Of a DNA stretch of 7,944 bases, positions 6,005 through 7,944 are shown one piece after another. The first letter of the stretch is position 1; each line of letters begins with the position of its first letter. The stretch is from Blastocatellia bacterium (GTDB lineage: Bacteria > Acidobacteriota > Blastocatellia > Pyrinomonadales > Pyrinomonadaceae), in assembly GCA_003487805.1 (NCBI GenBank), contig DNNE01000160.1:1-7944 (forward strand), in the 5' to 3' direction. A model generated the notes under the pieces. The model was not told the DNA's origin and did not search any database. It saw only the letters and a list, made by a program, of their open reading frames with translations. A program made the position numbers and the translations under genes.

Positions 6005-6046
6005 GCGCGCGATTGTTGTTTTGTCACAATCGCGCGCCTTCATTTT
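6005..6046 (+). terminator. Rho-independent terminator after the FtsB-like gene
   Basis: GCGCGCGATTGT (6005-6016) pairs perfectly with ACAATCGCGCGC (6026-6037), a 12-bp stem with a 9-nt loop. CTTCATTTT follows. The stem is very stable although the T-run is interrupted. It lies about 55 bp after the FtsB-like stop and before the next promoter. No T-run follows on the minus strand, so it should act rightward. Confidence 0.78.
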
Positions 6047-6068
6047 AGATCGTCGAGCGCGCCTAAAA

Positions 6069-6097
6069 TTGACAGCACCATGGCCATCAACTAATAT
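6069..6097 (+). promoter_or_regulatory. Sigma70-type promoter of the acyl-CoA mutase genes
   Basis: A perfect -35 TTGACA (6069-6074) and TAATAT (6092-6097, four of six) stand 17 nt apart, the ideal spacing. Predicted start is near 6104, leaving a leader of about 38 nt before the mutase ATG. It is set directly behind the terminator of the previous gene. Confidence 0.72.
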
Positions 6098-6141
6098 CCC
6101 GTTTTAACAAATTCCGCACCACGCATTCGTTATTTGAGCCG

Positions 6142-7821
6142 ATGCCACTTACCGAGCACGCCTCTGCTGGGCAGTCAAACGAGCAGGAAACCAGCGCAAA
6201 CAGCCCGAGCTCTTCGCCTTCGCGTAAGGCTGAACGAAAGACTTCTTTCCAAACAGTTTCACTCGAGGAAATCAACCGGCTGTACGATCCGTCGGACACT
6301 GAAAAAGTTGATTTCGATCGGGACATCTCGACGCCTGGCCAATTTCCTTACACTCGCGGGATACACGCAACTGGGTACCGCGGCAGGCTCTGGACAATGC
6401 GGCAATTCGCTGGTTTCGGAACCCCGGAAGAAACCAACGGCCGTTTCAAGTATTTGCTGAAGGAAGGTCAGACCGGTCTTTCCGTAGCCTATGACTTGCC
6501 GGCGTTGATGGGCTATGACGCTGACTCGCTACTATCGGAGGGCGAAGTAGGTAAATGCGGTGTCGCGGTGTCGTCGCTTGCGGACATGGAGGTGCTGTTC
6601 GACGGGATTCCCCTTGAGGATGTTACCGTTTCGCAAACGATAAATGCACCAGCTTCGGTATTTCTGGCCATGTACCTTGTCGTCGCTGAGAAGCAAGGTG
6701 CGGACTGGAAGAAAATTTCAGGCACTCTACAGAATGACATTTTAAAAGAGTATATCGCCCAGAAAGAATGGATTTACCCGATCCGTTCGGCGATGAAGTT
6801 AGTTATCGACACGTTCGAGTTTTGTACCCAACACGTGCCTCGTTACAACCCGATTTCCGTGAGCGGCTACCATATTCGCGAAGCCGGTGCGACCGCCTTA
6901 CAGGAACTGGCATTCACCCTGCGGGACGGAATCGAATACGTCGAATGGGGAGTGCGAGCCGGACTGGATTTGGAGCGATTCGTTCCCCGTATTTCTTTTT
7001 TCTTTAACGCCCACAACGATTTTTTTGAAGAGGTGGCAAAGTACCGCGCCGCTCGTCGAATTTGGGCCCGCGTAATGCGCGATCGCTTTGGCGCCGCAAA
7101 CGAGCGCACGATGCAGATGCGCTTTCACACCCAAACCGCCGGCGTCTCTCTGACCGTTCAGCAACCGCTGAACAATATTATTCGCGTGGCGATTCAAGCG
7201 CTGGCGGGGGTGCTTGGGGGCACACAATCACTGCACACCGATGCATATGATGAAGCCCTCTCATTGCCTACCGACAGAGCTGCGCTAATTGCCCTGCGCA
7301 CTCAGCAAATAATCGCTGAAGAGACAGGCGTCGCTAACACGGTCGACCCGCTCGGTGGTTCCTATTTCGTTGAGGCGCTTACGAACAAGATGGAAGAAGG
7401 CGCGCTTGATTACTTTGAGCGAATTGACGCGATGGGCGGCATGGTCGACGCCGCTGAGAAGGGTTTCCCCCAACGGGAAATTCAGGAGTCGGCGTATCAA
7501 TACCAGAAGGCCTTTGAGCGCGGTGACCAGACGATCGTCGGTGTTAACAAGTACGCGATGGAAAACGAGCCGCAGCAAGTTCCGACTCTCGTGATCGATG
7601 AATCGGTTCGACATCGTCAGGTCGAACGGCTTGAGAACACGCGCGCGCGGAGAGATCAAGGCGCCGTCTCGCGCACACTCGACGCACTCCGAAAAGCCGC
7701 CCAGCGCGGCGACAACACCATGCCCGCCACTATCGACGCGGTCAGAGAATATGCGACTCTGGGAGAGATTTGTTCGGCCTTACGCGACATTTACGGTATC
7801 TACGAAGAGCCTGCGATCTAA
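6142..7821 (+). CDS. B12-dependent acyl-CoA mutase large subunit, isobutyryl-CoA mutase-like
   Basis: 559 residues: the substrate-binding TIM-barrel subunit of a coenzyme-B12 mutase of the methylmalonyl-CoA mutase family, without the C-terminal B12 domain (compare IcmA, about 566). A Ser/Gln/Glu-rich tail (1-36) precedes the domain. Seen: PYTRGIHATGYRGRLWT (69-85), RQFAGFGTPEETN (87-99), GTLQNDILKEYIAQ (194-207), SVSGYHIREAGAT (239-251, catalytic His244), RFHTQTAGVSLTVQQP (327-342) and GGTQSLHTDAYDE (359-371). Numbering happens to match Propionibacterium MutB: its Tyr89 is Phe89 here and its Arg207 is Gln207. Known isobutyryl-CoA mutase has Phe and Gln at these places, because its substrate lacks the carboxylate that Arg207 binds. 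Automatic annotation would say methylmalonyl-CoA mutase. I favour reversible isobutyryl-CoA/n-butyryl-CoA isomerisation, or another non-carboxylated acyl-CoA. The small subunit follows 7 bp downstream. No good Shine-Dalgarno precedes the ATG. Confidence 0.9.
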   Translation: MPLTEHASAGQSNEQETSANSPSSSPSRKAERKTSFQTVSLEEINRLYDPSDTEKVDFDRDISTPGQFPYTRGIHATGYRGRLWTMRQFAGFGTPEETNGRFKYLLKEGQTGLSVAYDLPALMGYDADSLLSEGEVGKCGVAVSSLADMEVLFDGIPLEDVTVSQTINAPASVFLAMYLVVAEKQGADWKKISGTLQNDILKEYIAQKEWIYPIRSAMKLVIDTFEFCTQHVPRYNPISVSGYHIREAGATALQELAFTLRDGIEYVEWGVRAGLDLERFVPRISFFFNAHNDFFEEVAKYRAARRIWARVMRDRFGAANERTMQMRFHTQTAGVSLTVQQPLNNIIRVAIQALAGVLGGTQSLHTDAYDEALSLPTDRAALIALRTQQIIAEETGVANTVDPLGGSYFVEALTNKMEEGALDYFERIDAMGGMVDAAEKGFPQREIQESAYQYQKAFERGDQTIVGVNKYAMENEPQQVPTLVIDESVRHRQVERLENTRARRDQGAVSRTLDALRKAAQRGDNTMPATIDAVREYATLGEICSALRDIYGIYEEPAI

Positions 7822-7828
7822 ATCTCTC

Positions 7829-7944
7829 ATGAATCCAGCCGCCAGAAAAATTAGAGTGTTGGTCGCTAAACCCGGCCTCGATGGTCACGATCGAGGAGCG
7901 AAGGTGATCGCGCGCGCTTTGCGCGACGCCGGCATGGAAGTCAT
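7829..7944 (+). CDS. B12-binding small subunit of acyl-CoA mutase (partial, 3' cut)
   Basis: The first 38 codons are visible. After a short leader the protein reads KIRVLVAKPGLDGHDRGAKV, the start of the cobalamin-binding Rossmann domain. The D-x-H-x-x-G motif (Asp18, His20, Gly23) supplies the lower axial histidine of cobalamin, and Lys14 matches Lys604 of Propionibacterium MutB, which hydrogen-bonds the Asp/His relay. Family small subunits are about 130-150 residues, so most of the gene lies beyond the window. ATG stands 7 bp after the large-subunit stop. No clear Shine-Dalgarno is seen, so translation is probably coupled to the large subunit. Its partner and specificity should follow the large subunit. 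Confidence 0.93.
   Translation, partial: MNPAARKIRVLVAKPGLDGHDRGAKVIARALRDAGMEV

Noticed and set aside
6134..6460. Alternative TTG-started frame at the mutase start
   Set aside because: Wrong frame relative to the conserved mutase domain and overlapped by it throughout.

Overview
The window looks like a piece of a chromosome from a free-living bacterium with roughly balanced base composition. The best guess is Acidobacteriota (a Blastocatellia-like lineage). This rests on gene content: a tetraether/diabolic-acid-synthase-like radical SAM protein, a two-subunit B12 acyl-CoA mutase, and the surE-pcm pair. It is an inference; no marker gene here fixes the taxon.

Left part (minus strand, 1-2720). 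Reading leftwards from 2717: a recognisable sigma70-type promoter, rpsU (ribosomal protein bS21), then surE (survival nucleotidase), pcm (protein-isoaspartate methyltransferase), a DedA-family membrane protein, and a tRNA-Pro(CGG) cut by the window edge. surE and pcm are a classic stress/repair pair and lie 16 bp apart. The stop codon of pcm overlaps a strong Shine-Dalgarno sequence that lies about 44 nt from the DedA start codon, with an inverted repeat in between.

Middle (2721-4820, minus strand). A 679-residue multi-cluster radical SAM enzyme of the Tes (tetraether synthase, MJ0619-like) family, ended by a clear rho-independent terminator. It carries an N-terminal rubredoxin-like Cys/His set, the CxxxCxxC radical SAM motif, and five further Cys placed as auxiliary-cluster ligands. 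In a bacterium the likely role is coupling two acyl chains tail-to-tail to make membrane-spanning (diabolic-acid type) lipids. This is the most interesting gene in the window.

Right part (plus strand, 4821-7944). A 692-bp stretch with no convincing gene (perhaps one eroded ORF) precedes a FtsB/DivIC-type division protein with a TTG start and a strong ribosome binding site. A strong terminator follows it, then a near-consensus promoter, then the large subunit of a coenzyme-B12 acyl-CoA mutase and the first 38 codons of its B12-binding small subunit. The large subunit would normally be called methylmalonyl-CoA mutase. However, both substrate-selecting positions (Tyr89 and Arg207 of the Propionibacterium enzyme) are Phe and Gln here, the combination known from isobutyryl-CoA mutase.

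No CRISPR array, insertion sequence, phage gene or origin was seen.
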